The notes under the pieces were generated by a model. It saw only the letters and a program-made list of their open reading frames with translations. It searched no databases and was not told where the DNA came from. The position numbers and the translations under genes are program-made. From Actinomadura mexicana (GTDB taxonomy: Bacteria > Actinomycetota > Actinomycetes > Streptosporangiales > Streptosporangiaceae), in contig NZ_FZNP01000032.1 in assembly GCF_900188105.1 (NCBI RefSeq), forward strand, positions 1 to 44,111: DNA of 44,111 nucleotides. The letters run 5' to 3'. Shown piece by piece: positions 1 to 8,746 of this stretch; positions within the stretch are counted from its first letter, which is position 1, and every line of letters starts with the position of its first letter.

Positions 1-96
1 AACACCCGGTCCCATCCCGAACCCGGAAGTTAAGCCCTTCAGCGCCGATGGTACTGCATGGGAGACCGTGTGGGAGAGTAGGACACCGCCGGACTC
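1..96 (+). rRNA. rrf: 5S ribosomal RNA, 3' part
   Basis: The sequence matches the conserved body and 3' half of actinobacterial 5S rRNA: a CCGAACCCGGAAGTTAAGC segment, then GCCGATGGTACTGC, then GGGAGAGTAGGACACCGCC at the 3' end. The first roughly 20-25 nucleotides of the gene lie outside the window. The exact 3' end (about 94-96) is estimated. A strong terminator follows within about 10 bp, as expected at the end of an rRNA operon. Confidence 0.95.
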
Positions 97-105
97 ATAT
101 TGCAG

Positions 106-144
106 AAAGGCCCCGCCGTCACCGGCGGGGCCTTTCTCATTTTC
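106..144 (+). terminator. Intrinsic terminator of the rRNA operon
   Basis: A perfect 13-bp stem (AAAGGCCCCGCCG, loop TCAC, CGGCGGGGCCTTT) is followed by a T-rich tail (CTCATTTT). It directly follows the 5S gene. It is one of the few hairpins in this window with a recognisable U-tract. Confidence 0.92.
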
Positions 145-256
145 CGAACCCCGAGCTTCGTTGATGACGTAGCGCCGGCGGCGACCGCGGCGGGGCGGAT
201 GGGCGCGCTCGGCCCGCCGTCGTCAAAGAGACCGCCCTGTGACTCCGGGCGGCCGG

Positions 257-865
257 TCAGCGGCCGAGTGCGCGGTCGAGCGTGGCGGCCCACTGGTCGA
301 GCAGGCGGGTGCGGCGTGCCGAGTCGTCGGTGAGGAGATCGGCCAGGCCGAGGCCGCGGACCAGGTCGAGGGTCGCCTGGACCGTTTCCCGGACGCCGGG
401 GACCGACTCGTCCGCGCCCAGGGCCTCGACGGTGAGGCGGTGCGCCTCGCGTCCGACCCGCGCCTCCAGGGGAACGATCTGCGCGCGGAGCTGCTCGTCC
501 GAGCTGGCCGCGACCCAGAGCTGGAGCGCTGCCCGGAAGAGCGGGGTCGTGTACATCTCGCCGAGGAGCTTGACGACGTCCGGCGTGGAGGGCCGGCGGT
601 CTGCGAGCGCGTCCAGGCGTTCGCGCATCCGCGCCATCCTCACGTCCGAGCCGTACTCGACCGCCGCCGTCACCAGTTCCTCGCGCGTGCGGAAGTGGTG
701 CTGGGCGGCGCCCCGGGACACGCCCGCGCGCTCGGCGACCACCGCCACCGTCGTGCCCGCCCAGCCCACGGAGGCGAGGCAGCCGATGGCGGCCTCCAGG
801 AGGCGTCGCCGCGTGGCGCGGCTACGGTCCTGCTGCGGTTCGCGGGGGAGCGCCTGGGCGGTCAT
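257..865 (-). CDS. TetR/AcrR family transcriptional regulator
   Basis: A 202-residue protein with the TetR layout. An N-terminal helix-turn-helix domain spans about residues 15-65, with the typical TTVAVVAERAGVSRGAAQHHF core followed by an R-E-E-L helix. The all-helical ligand-binding half follows. The ATG at 865 is chosen because the TetR domain begins shortly after it. The gene is divergent from the AtuA/carboxylase operon, 102 bp away. The intergenic space holds a 16-bp palindrome, so it most likely represses itself and that operon. TetR proteins are common regulators of acyl-CoA catabolic operons and often sense an acyl-CoA or free acid; the ligand here is unknown. Confidence 0.9.
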   Translation of the reverse strand: MTAQALPREPQQDRSRATRRRLLEAAIGCLASVGWAGTTVAVVAERAGVSRGAAQHHFRTREELVTAAVEYGSDVRMARMRERLDALADRRPSTPDVVKLLGEMYTTPLFRAALQLWVAASSDEQLRAQIVPLEARVGREAHRLTVEALGADESVPGVRETVQATLDLVRGLGLADLLTDDSARRTRLLDQWAATLDRALGR

Positions 866-912
866 GGGGTCCTCGGGGTCGGTGGCCCTCCAGTCAACCA
901 AACCGACGGGCG

Positions 913-940
913 AAGAAACAATCATGCACGATTGATTTTT
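913..940. promoter_or_regulatory. Probable TetR operator between divergent genes
   Basis: The core at 919-934, CAATCATGCACGATTG, is a 16-bp palindrome with a single mismatched pair. The outer A/T bases extend the symmetry imperfectly to 913-940. It lies in the only spacer between the TetR gene and the AtuA-like operon. It sits just upstream of a weak -10-like TTAGAT at about 940-945. Binding by the adjacent TetR protein is inferred from position and symmetry. Confidence 0.7.
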
Positions 941-967
941 TAGATGCGGGCTGGCAGGGTTCAGGCC

Positions 968-2680
968 ATGAGCCAACCGCTGCGGGTCGGTAACGCCTCG
1001 GGCTTCTACGGCGACCGCTTCTCCGCGGTGCGGGAGATGCTGGAGGGCGGGCCGCTGGACGTCCTCACCGGCGACTACCTCGCCGAGCTGACGATGCTGA
1101 TCCTCGGGCGCGGGAAGATGAAGGACCCGGACGCCGGGTACGCCGCGACGTTCCTCCGGCAGATGGAGGACTCCCTCGGCCTGGCCGCCGAGCGCGGCAC
1201 CACGATCGTCGCGAACGCCGGCGGGCTCAACCCGCGGGGGCTGGCGGACCGGTTGCGCGAGTTGGCCGGCCGGCTCGGGATCGACGTGCGGATCGCCCAT
1301 GTGGAGGGCGACGACCTGCTGCCCCGGGCGGAGGAGCTCGACCTGGCGGACGCCCGCCACGGGCCGCCGCTCACCGCCAACGCCTACCTGGGCGCCTGGG
1401 GGATCGTCGAGTGCCTGCGGGCCGGGGCGGACGTGGTGGTGACCGGACGCGTCACCGACGCGTCCCTGGTCGTGGGCCCCGCCGCCGCGCACTTCGGCTG
1501 GGCGCGCGACGACTGGGACGCCCTCGCGGGCGCGACGGTTGCCGGGCACGTCCTGGAGTGCGGCGCGCAGGCGACCGGCGGCAACTACGCCTTCTTTCAA
1601 GAAATCTACAACGTAAAGGCGCCGGGCTTTCCGATCGCCGAGATACATCCCGACGGCTCCAGCGTGATCACCAAGCATGACGGGACGGGCGGCGCCGTGA
1701 CGGTCGAGACCGTGACGGCCCAGCTCCTGTACGAGATCGGTGCGCCGTCCTACGCCGGACCGGACGTGACGACGCGGTTCGACACGATCGCGCCGGCGCG
1801 GGACGGGCCCGACCGGGTACGGATCAGCGGCGTCCGGGGCGTCCCGCCGCCGCCGTCCACCAAGGTGTGCCTGAACCATCTCGGCGGCCACCGCAACGAG
1901 ATGACCTTCGTCCTCACCGGTCTGGACGTCGAGGCCAAGGCCGAACTCGCTAAGGCCCAACTGGAGGCCGCCCTCGCGGAGGCCCGGCCGGCCCGCGTGG
2001 AATGGACGCTCATCGGCGCCCCCGGACCGGATCCGGCCACGCAGGGGGAGGCCACCGCCCTGCTCCGCTGCGCCGTCCTCGACCCGGATCCGGAGAAGGT
2101 CGGCCGCGCGTTCAGCGGCGCCGTCGTGGAACTCGCCCTCGCCGGCTACCCGGGCTTCACCATGACCTCCCCGCCCGGAAAGGGCGGCCCCTGCGGCGTC
2201 TACACGCCCGCCTACGTCCCGAACGAGGCCATCGAGCATGTCGCGGTGACCCACGATGGAGAGGGCATCGCCATCCCGGCCGCCCCTCTCGTGCGCGACC
2301 TTGAAGTCTCCACCGAGTCTCCACCTGCCGGGGCCGTCCCACCGGGCGCCACCGTCCGCGCGCCGCTCGGCCGTGTCGCCGGGGCGCGGAGCGGGGACAA
2401 GGGCGGGGACGCCAATATCGGCGTGTGGGCCCGGACCCACGCGCAGTGGCGTTGGCTGGAGCCGTTCCTGACGACCGAGAGGCTCCGCGAGTTGCTGCCG
2501 GAGACCCGCGAGCACACCGTCCACCGGCATGTGCTGCCCAACCTCCGCGCGGTGAACTTCGTCGTCGAAGGGCTGCTTCAGGAGGGTGTGTCAGCCTCGA
2601 CCCGGTTCGACCCACAGGGCAAGGCCCTGGGGGAGTGGCTGCGGTCCCGCCTCGTCGACATCCCGGAGGCAGTCCTGTGA
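968..2680 (+). CDS. AtuA-like acyclic terpene utilisation family protein (DUF1446)
   Basis: A 570-residue protein with a large N-terminal AtuA/DUF1446 domain (about 5-450). Features include GNASGFYGDR near the start, VANAGGLNPR at 82-91 and GRVTDASLVVGPAAAHFGW near 160-178. A separate small C-terminal domain (about 465-565, with RSGDKGGDANIG) corresponds to the ferredoxin-like domain found in full-length family members. AtuA is required for acyclic terpene (citronellol/geraniol) catabolism in Pseudomonas, but its reaction is not established. The ATG at 968 is preferred over an in-frame ATG at 944 because AGGG lies about 8 bp upstream of it. It is the first gene of a four-gene operon and overlaps the next gene by 4 bp. 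Confidence 0.85.
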   Translation: MSQPLRVGNASGFYGDRFSAVREMLEGGPLDVLTGDYLAELTMLILGRGKMKDPDAGYAATFLRQMEDSLGLAAERGTTIVANAGGLNPRGLADRLRELAGRLGIDVRIAHVEGDDLLPRAEELDLADARHGPPLTANAYLGAWGIVECLRAGADVVVTGRVTDASLVVGPAAAHFGWARDDWDALAGATVAGHVLECGAQATGGNYAFFQEIYNVKAPGFPIAEIHPDGSSVITKHDGTGGAVTVETVTAQLLYEIGAPSYAGPDVTTRFDTIAPARDGPDRVRISGVRGVPPPPSTKVCLNHLGGHRNEMTFVLTGLDVEAKAELAKAQLEAALAEARPARVEWTLIGAPGPDPATQGEATALLRCAVLDPDPEKVGRAFSGAVVELALAGYPGFTMTSPPGKGGPCGVYTPAYVPNEAIEHVAVTHDGEGIAIPAAPLVRDLEVSTESPPAGAVPPGATVRAPLGRVAGARSGDKGGDANIGVWARTHAQWRWLEPFLTTERLRELLPETREHTVHRHVLPNLRAVNFVVEGLLQEGVSASTRFDPQGKALGEWLRSRLVDIPEAVL

Positions 2681-4269
2681 CCCTCAAGAGCACCCTGGAC
2701 GCGCGGAGCCCGGAGTACCGGGAACGCCGTGCGGCCATGCTGGAGAAGCTGGCGGCCCTGGACGCCGAGCACACCAAGGCGCTGGAAGGCGGCGGCGAGA
2801 AGTACGTCGCGCGGCACCGCGCCCGCGGCAAGCTGCTGGCGCGCGAGCGCGTCGAGCTGCTGCTCGACCCCGACTCGCCCTTCCTCGAACTGAGCCCCCT
2901 CGCCGCGTGGGGGAGCGACTTCCCGGTCGGCGCGAGCGTCGTCACCGGCATCGGCGTCGTCGAGGGCGTCGAGTGCATGATCGTGGCGAACGATCCGACG
3001 GTGCGGGGCGGGTCCAGCAATCCGTGGACGGTGAAGAAGAGCTTCCGGGCGTCCGATATCGCACTGGAGAACCGGCTGCCCGTCATCAACCTGGTCGAGT
3101 CGGGCGGCGCGGACCTGCCGACGCAGAAGGAGATCTTCATTCCGGGCGGCCGCATGTTCCGCGACCTCACCCGGTTGTCGGCCGCGGGGATCCCCACGAT
3201 CGCGCTCGTGTTCGGCAACTCCACCGCGGGCGGCGCCTACATCCCGGGCATGTGCGACCACGTCGTCATGGTCAAGGAGCGCGCGAAGGTGTTCCTCGGC
3301 GGCCCGCCGCTGGTGAAGATGGCGACCGGCGAGGAGGCCGACGACGAGGAGCTCGGCGGCGCCGAGATGCATGCCCGCACCTCCGGTCTGGCCGACTACA
3401 TGGCGGCGGACGAGGCGGACGCGCTGCGCCTCGGACGCCAGATCGTCGCGAACCTCAACCACCGCAAGCTCGGCCCGGCGCCCGGCCCGGTCGAGGAACC
3501 GCTCCACGACGCCGAGGAGCTGGCCGGGATCGTCCCCGAGGACCTGAAGGTCCCCTTCGACCCGCGCGAGGTCATCGCGCGGGTCGCCGACGGGTCGCGG
3601 TTCGACGAGTTCAAGCCGCTGTACGGGACGAGCCTGGTCACCGGCTGGACGCGCGTCCACGGCTACCCGATCGGGGTCCTCGCCAACGCGCAGGGCGTCC
3701 TGTTCGGGGACGAGGCGCAGAAGGCGGCGCAGTTCATCCAGCTCGCCAACCAGAGCGACACCCCGCTGCTCTTCCTGCACAACACGACCGGCTACATGGT
3801 CGGCAGGGAGTACGAGCAGGCCGGGATCATCAAGCACGGCGCCCTGATGATCAATGCGGTGGCCAACAGCCGGGTCCCGCACATCTCGATCGTCATGGGC
3901 GCCTCGTACGGGGCGGGCAACTACGGCATGTGCGGCCGCGCGTACGACCCGCGGTTCCTGTTCGCCTGGCCGAGCGCCAAGTCGGCGGTGATGGGGCCGC
4001 AGCAGCTCGCGGGCGTTCTGTCGATCGTGGCGCGGCAGGCGGCGCAGGCGCGCGGTCAGGCCTACGACGAGGACCAGGACCGCGCGATGCGGGAGATGGT
4101 CGAGGCGCAGATCGAGGCCGAGTCGCTGCCGTTCTTCCTGTCCGGGCGGCTCTACGACGACGGGGTGATCGACCCCCGCGACACCCGGACCGTCCTCGGC
4201 CTGTGCCTGTCCGTCGTCCACAACGCGCCCGTGCGCGGCGCCGAGGGCTTCGGCGTCTTCCGGATGTGA
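2677..4269 (+). CDS. Acyl-CoA carboxylase, carboxyltransferase (beta) subunit, MCC/GCC type
   Basis: A 530-residue carboxyltransferase, the usual length for 3-methylcrotonyl-CoA or geranyl-CoA carboxylase beta chains. The two crotonase-like halves are visible: the N-half carries NSTAGGAYIPG (181-191) and FLGGPPLVKMATGE, and the C-half carries NTTGYMVGREYE and GASYGAGNYGMCGRAYDPRFLF. The GTG at 2677 overlaps the upstream TGA (GTGA), with GGAGG 7 bp before it. With the alpha subunit it should carboxylate the gamma carbon of an alpha,beta-unsaturated acyl-CoA in the cytoplasm. The NTTGYMVG and INAVANSRVPH segments differ from the mitochondrial MCC consensus, so the substrate may be a longer isoprenoid acyl-CoA. 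Which one cannot be decided from sequence alone. Confidence 0.9.
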   Translation: MTLKSTLDARSPEYRERRAAMLEKLAALDAEHTKALEGGGEKYVARHRARGKLLARERVELLLDPDSPFLELSPLAAWGSDFPVGASVVTGIGVVEGVECMIVANDPTVRGGSSNPWTVKKSFRASDIALENRLPVINLVESGGADLPTQKEIFIPGGRMFRDLTRLSAAGIPTIALVFGNSTAGGAYIPGMCDHVVMVKERAKVFLGGPPLVKMATGEEADDEELGGAEMHARTSGLADYMAADEADALRLGRQIVANLNHRKLGPAPGPVEEPLHDAEELAGIVPEDLKVPFDPREVIARVADGSRFDEFKPLYGTSLVTGWTRVHGYPIGVLANAQGVLFGDEAQKAAQFIQLANQSDTPLLFLHNTTGYMVGREYEQAGIIKHGALMINAVANSRVPHISIVMGASYGAGNYGMCGRAYDPRFLFAWPSAKSAVMGPQQLAGVLSIVARQAAQARGQAYDEDQDRAMREMVEAQIEAESLPFFLSGRLYDDGVIDPRDTRTVLGLCLSVVHNAPVRGAEGFGVFRM

Positions 4270-4279
4270 GTGTCCAAAA

Positions 4280-6241
4280 ATGATCAACAGAGTGCTGGTC
4301 GCCAACCGCGGTGAGATCGCCCGCCGTGTCCTGAGGGCCTGCCGGGACCTCGGCGTCGGGACGGTCGCCGTCCACTCCGATCCCGACGCCGCTGCGCCGC
4401 ATGTCCGGGAGGCGGACGTGGCCGGGCGGCTGCCCGGGGCATCCCCGGCGGAGACCTACCTGTCGGTGGAGCGGCTCCTCGCCGTGGCGAAGCGCGCCGG
4501 GGCCGACGCCGTCCACCCGGGCTACGGGTTCCTGTCGGAGAACGCGGACTTCGCGCGGGCCGTCGTCGAGGCCGGCCTGACCTGGATCGGTCCGCCGCCC
4601 GAGGCGATCGCGGCGATGGGTTCCAAGATCGAGGCCAAGAAGCTGATGGCCGCCGCCGGGGTCCCGGTGCTGCCCGGACTCGACCCCGGCCGGGTCGGCG
4701 GCGCGGACCTGCCGCTGCTGGTCAAGGCGTCCGCGGGCGGCGGCGGGCGCGGCATGCGCGTCGTCCGGACGCCGGAGGGGTTGCCGGACGCCGTCGCGGG
4801 TGCGCGCAGGGAGGCGGAGTCGGCGTTCGGCGACCCGACCGTGTTCTGCGAGCCGCTGCTGGAGGACGCCCGCCATATCGAGGTGCAGATCCTCGCCGAC
4901 GCGCACGGGACGGTGTGGACGCTCGGCGAGCGCGAGTGCTCCATCCAGCGCCGCCACCAGAAGATCATCGAGGAGGCGCCGTCCCCGGCCGTCGGTCCCG
5001 AGCTGCGCGCGCGGCTGTGCGGGGCGGCGGCGAGCGCGGCTCGCGCCATCGGCTACGCCGGCGCGGGCACGGTCGAGTTCATGCTGGCGCGCGACGGGCG
5101 CTTCTACTTCCTGGAGGTCAACACCCGGCTCCAGGTCGAGCACCCGGTCACCGAGTGCGTGTACGGGGTGGACCTCGTCCGGCTGCAGATCGAGGTCGCC
5201 GAGGGCGCCCGCCTGCCGCAGGCGCCGCCGGAACCGCGCGGCCACGCCATCGAGGTGCGCCTCTACGCCGAGGACCCCGCGCAGGACTGGCGGCCCGCCA
5301 GCGGCAGGCTGCACACCTTCGAGGTGCCGGGGGCGGACGCCGAGTTCGCCGTTCCGGCGGCGCACGGGCTGCGGCTCGACAGCGGCGTGGAGAGCGGCGC
5401 CGAGGTCGGCGTCCACTACGACCCGATGCTCGCCAAGGTGATCGCGTGGGCGCCGTCCCGGGCCGCCGCCGCGCGCAGGCTGGCGGCCGCGCTGCGCGGC
5501 GCCCGCATCCACGGCCTCGCCACCAACCGTGACCTGCTCGTCCGGATCCTGGAGGAGCCGTCGTTCCTGGACGGCGCCACCGACACCGGCTACCTCGACC
5601 GTGTCGGCCTCGACACCCTGGCCGCACCGCTGGCGGACGAGGCGGCGGTCCGGGTCTGCGCGCTGGCCGCCGCGCTCGCCCAGGCCGCCGCGGACCGGGC
5701 GGGCGCCGCGGTGCTCGGCGGCCTCCCGTCGGGCTGGCGCAACGTGCGGTCCCAGTCGCAGCGCAGGACGTTCCAGGGGCCCGCGGGTCCGGTGGACGTC
5801 GACTACCGGCTGGACAGGAACGGCCTGGCCTCCGAGCTGTGCCCGGGCACGTCGCTGCTGTCCGCCACACCGGATCGCGTCGTCCTCGACCACGACGGCC
5901 TCCGCGAGACCTTCACCGTGACCTCCGCCGGGGGCGCGGTGCACGTCGATTCCCGCCTCGGCCCGGTCACGCTCGTCGCCGTCCCGCGGTTCGCCGACCC
6001 GAGCGGCCGGATCGCCCCGGGCTCCCTTGTGGCCCCCATGCCCGGCACCGTCGTCCGCGTCGAGACAGAACCGGGCGCGGACGTCGCCGAAGGGGAGACC
6101 CTCGTCGTCCTGGAGGCGATGAAGATGGAGCACCGCGTCGCCGCGCCGTCCGCCGGGACGGTCGCCGAACTGAACGTCATCGCGGGGCAGCAGGTCGAGT
6201 CCGGCGCCGTCCTCGCCGTCATCGAAGGGACCTGCGAATGA
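4280..6241 (+). CDS. Acyl-CoA carboxylase, biotin carboxylase/BCCP (alpha) subunit
   Basis: A 653-residue subunit with the full alpha-chain order: biotin carboxylase N-domain (VLVANRGEIARRV at 5-17), ATP-grasp domain with the KASAGGGGRGM loop and FLEVNTRLQVEHPVTE, a BC C-domain, a linker/BT region, and a C-terminal biotinyl domain. The biotinylation motif EAMKM places the modified lysine at about residue 615. It lies 10 bp after the beta subunit and overlaps the next gene by ATGA. It supplies carboxybiotin to the beta subunit. All active-site segments look intact, so a functional enzyme is expected. Confidence 0.93.
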   Translation: MINRVLVANRGEIARRVLRACRDLGVGTVAVHSDPDAAAPHVREADVAGRLPGASPAETYLSVERLLAVAKRAGADAVHPGYGFLSENADFARAVVEAGLTWIGPPPEAIAAMGSKIEAKKLMAAAGVPVLPGLDPGRVGGADLPLLVKASAGGGGRGMRVVRTPEGLPDAVAGARREAESAFGDPTVFCEPLLEDARHIEVQILADAHGTVWTLGERECSIQRRHQKIIEEAPSPAVGPELRARLCGAAASAARAIGYAGAGTVEFMLARDGRFYFLEVNTRLQVEHPVTECVYGVDLVRLQIEVAEGARLPQAPPEPRGHAIEVRLYAEDPAQDWRPASGRLHTFEVPGADAEFAVPAAHGLRLDSGVESGAEVGVHYDPMLAKVIAWAPSRAAAARRLAAALRGARIHGLATNRDLLVRILEEPSFLDGATDTGYLDRVGLDTLAAPLADEAAVRVCALAAALAQAAADRAGAAVLGGLPSGWRNVRSQSQRRTFQGPAGPVDVDYRLDRNGLASELCPGTSLLSATPDRVVLDHDGLRETFTVTSAGGAVHVDSRLGPVTLVAVPRFADPSGRIAPGSLVAPMPGTVVRVETEPGADVAEGETLVVLEAMKMEHRVAAPSAGTVAELNVIAGQQVESGAVLAVIEGTCE

Positions 6242-7392
6242 GCTTCGTCGAGACCGAGGAACGGCGGGCCCTGCGCGCCGCCGTCGCCGAGCTGGGCGGC
6301 AAGTACGGCTCCTCCTACTACGTGGAGAAGGCCAGGTCCGGGCAGAAGACCGACGAGCTGTGGGCCGAGGCCGGGCGCCTCGGCTACCTGGGCGTCAACG
6401 TGCCGGAGGAGTACGGCGGAGGCGGCGGAGGCATCGGCGACCTCGCCGCCGTGTGCGAGGAACTGGCCGCCGCGGGCTGCCCGCTGCTGCTCATGGTCGT
6501 GTCCCCGGCGATCTGCGCGACGATCATCGCCCGGTCCGGTACCGAGGCCCAGAGGAAGCACTGGCTGCCGCGCTTCGCCGACGGCTCGGTGAAGATGGCG
6601 TTCGCGATCACCGAGCCCGACGCCGGCTCCAACGCGCACCGCATCACCACCACGGCGCGCCGCGACGGCGACGGGTGGGTGCTGAACGGCCAGAAGACGT
6701 TCATCTCCGGCGTGGACGAGTCGGACGCCGTGCTGTTCGTCTCCCGCACGCAGGACCAGAAGGGCAACCTGCGGCCGTCGCTGTTCATCGTCCCGACGGC
6801 CGCGCCCGGCTTCGCCTTCACCCCCATCGACATGGAGATCGTGTCGCCGGAGAAGCAGTTCGTCTGCCACCTCGACGACGTCCGGCTGCCCTACGACGCG
6901 CTCGTCGGCGACGAGGACGGCGGGCTGCTGCAGCTGTTCGCCGGGCTCAACCCCGAGCGCATCATGGCCGCCGCGATGGGCGCCGGGATCGGCCGCCTCG
7001 CGCTCGGCAAGGCGACCGGCTACGCCGCGTCCCGGCAGGTTTTCAGGACGCCGATCGGCGCGCACCAGGGCATCGCGCACCCGCTCGCCGCCGCCAAGAT
7101 CGAACTGGAGCTGGCCCGGCTGATGGGGCAGAAGGCCGCCTGGCTCTACGACGAGGGCGACGACACGGGCGCCGGCGAGGCCGCGAACATGGCCAAGTAC
7201 GCCACCGCCGAGGCCGCGATCCACTGCGTCGACCAGGCCATCCAGACCCACGGCGGCAACGGCCTCACCACCGAGTACGGCGTCGGGATGCTCGCCGGGG
7301 TCGTCCGGCTCATGCGCATCGCCCCGGTCAGCCGCGAGATGGTCCTCAACTACGTCGCACAGCACTCCCTGGGGCTGCCCAAGTCCTACTGA
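6238..7392 (+). CDS. Acyl-CoA dehydrogenase
   Basis: A 384-residue FAD-dependent acyl-CoA dehydrogenase. The FAD/substrate motif AFAITEPDAGSNA lies at 121-133, GWVLNGQKTFISG at 146-158, and QTHGGNGLTTEYGV in the C-terminal domain. The usual catalytic glutamate near the C-terminus (MCAD type) is not evident; the segment reads APVSREM. A glutamate is present at 240 (LNPERIMAAA), at the position used by isovaleryl-CoA and long-chain dehydrogenases. It probably makes the alpha,beta-unsaturated CoA ester that the adjacent carboxylase uses. The start overlaps the alpha subunit stop (ATGA). It is the last gene of the operon; no enoyl-CoA hydratase or HMG-CoA lyase follows. Confidence 0.92.
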   Translation: MSFVETEERRALRAAVAELGGKYGSSYYVEKARSGQKTDELWAEAGRLGYLGVNVPEEYGGGGGGIGDLAAVCEELAAAGCPLLLMVVSPAICATIIARSGTEAQRKHWLPRFADGSVKMAFAITEPDAGSNAHRITTTARRDGDGWVLNGQKTFISGVDESDAVLFVSRTQDQKGNLRPSLFIVPTAAPGFAFTPIDMEIVSPEKQFVCHLDDVRLPYDALVGDEDGGLLQLFAGLNPERIMAAAMGAGIGRLALGKATGYAASRQVFRTPIGAHQGIAHPLAAAKIELELARLMGQKAAWLYDEGDDTGAGEAANMAKYATAEAAIHCVDQAIQTHGGNGLTTEYGVGMLAGVVRLMRIAPVSREMVLNYVAQHSLGLPKSY

Positions 7393-7497
7393 CGATGACG
7401 CTGACGATTACGGTGGCGGCGCGGGACCTGGCGGCCTAGACTCCTGCCGTTCCGGCGCTTTGATCAAGAAGAGAAGATCGCGACCCGAGGGACTCAC

Positions 7498-8601
7498 GTG
7501 TACGGTCCGCCACCCGTTCCGCTGCCCGCCGCCGAGCCCGTACCGCCTGCCGCCGCGGCCGCCCCGCACGGCCGCCGTCTCGCCGCCTGGGGCATCGACA
7601 CCGCACTCCTCGCCGGCGCCGCCGTCCTCCTCGGCATGATGACGTGGGGACGGCTGAACGGGCTCCTCGGGGACGGGCTCTGGGGCGACGCCCTGTCGGC
7701 GGGGGGCGGGCTCCTGCTGTCCGGCGGCGATGTCCGGCAGGCCGCCGAGAACTTCGGTACGGGCATCTGGAACACGGCCGTCAGCGCCGTCGAGCAGGCG
7801 CTGCTCCTGCTCGTCCTGATCGAGTTCCTGTACCAGTTCGCGGGTCAGGCCTTCGCCGGCCGGACCGTCGGCAAGGCCGTGCTCGATCTGCGCGTGGAGA
7901 ACGCCAGGTCCGCCAAGTCCAGGGCACTGCGCCGCTCGCTGGTGACCACGGCGGGCGGCACCGGCCTGTACTGCACCGCGTGGATCCTTCTCCTGCACGG
8001 CCTCTTCCTCCTTTCCCTCGTCACCTGGCTGGTCGCCGTCGCGGTGTTCCTGGCCAACAGCGCGCCGACTCTCGTCGGCGCCCGCCGCCGGGCCCTCGCC
8101 GACCTGGTGGCGGGGACGTCCCTCGTCCGCGCGGACGGCTACCGGCGCGCCGCCGAGGCCGCGCGGCAGGGTGCGGTCATCGCCTGGGACGGCACGCAGG
8201 TTGCGGGGCAGGTCGCGGGCCAGGCCGTCCGGGAGAACGCCGCCCGCATCGCCCAGGCGGAATCGATGCAGCGCGCCCTGCAGTCGGAGCGCGCCCGGCA
8301 GATGCAGGACCTGGGCCGGCGGTCCGCCGCCCGGGTGCAGGGGGCGATGCAGGGCGAACGGGCGCAGCAGGTCGGCGACGCGGGCAAGCGCGCCGGCGGC
8401 CGGCTCAGGAGCGCCTACCAGGATCGGCGGGCCGCCCGCCGGCAGCCGCTGCCCCCGCAGCCGGAGCAGCCCGCCATCCCGCCGCCCGCACCGCACTACG
8501 ACCCCTACGCCCAGCCGGGCCAGTACACCCAGCCGGGCCAGTACACCCATCCCGGCCAGTACGAGCCGCCGCCGCAGTACCTGCCGCCGCCGCAGCAGTA
8601 G
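7498..8601 (+). CDS. RDD family membrane protein with Gln-rich C-terminal tail
   Basis: A 367-residue protein with a GTG start and GAGG about 8 bp upstream. An RDD domain spans about 26-215: the diagnostic Arg is at 27, an Asp at 34 in the first membrane helix (LAAWGIDTALLAG), and an Asp at 202 (RRALADLVAGT). Two or three more membrane helices lie near 100-118 and 155-187. The cytoplasmic tail is rich in Ala/Arg/Gln (about 215-310, probably helical). It ends in a Pro/Gln/Tyr region with three QPGQYT-like repeats. RDD proteins have no single known function; some affect ion or solute transport. It is on the same strand as the upstream operon, 105 bp away, and probably independent. Confidence 0.85.
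   Translation: MYGPPPVPLPAAEPVPPAAAAAPHGRRLAAWGIDTALLAGAAVLLGMMTWGRLNGLLGDGLWGDALSAGGGLLLSGGDVRQAAENFGTGIWNTAVSAVEQALLLLVLIEFLYQFAGQAFAGRTVGKAVLDLRVENARSAKSRALRRSLVTTAGGTGLYCTAWILLLHGLFLLSLVTWLVAVAVFLANSAPTLVGARRRALADLVAGTSLVRADGYRRAAEAARQGAVIAWDGTQVAGQVAGQAVRENAARIAQAESMQRALQSERARQMQDLGRRSAARVQGAMQGERAQQVGDAGKRAGGRLRSAYQDRRAARRQPLPPQPEQPAIPPPAPHYDPYAQPGQYTQPGQYTHPGQYEPPPQYLPPPQQ
8512..8565 (+). repeat. 18-bp tandem repeat encoding QPGQYT
   Basis: Three in-frame 18-bp units (8512-8529, 8530-8547, 8548-8565) encode QPGQYT, QPGQYT and HPGQYE. The first two copies are identical at the DNA level. They form the low-complexity tail of the RDD protein. Confidence 0.85.
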
Positions 8602-8746
8602 GCGCCCGGGGCCACGGAATACCGAAGTCCTACTGAATCACCCAACCTCGACTTTTGCTCACTCTTAGTAGTCAATGCGTTACAGAGGGCATGCGGCGGG
8701 GAGTATCGCTACGCAAAGTACGGATGCCGGAGCGAAAGGGATGATC

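Noticed and set aside
7380..8637. A 12-bp match, AAGTCCTACTGA, at the end of the acyl-CoA dehydrogenase gene and again after the RDD gene.
   Set aside because: The match is short, the flanks differ and no larger duplication is visible. I treat it as coincidence.
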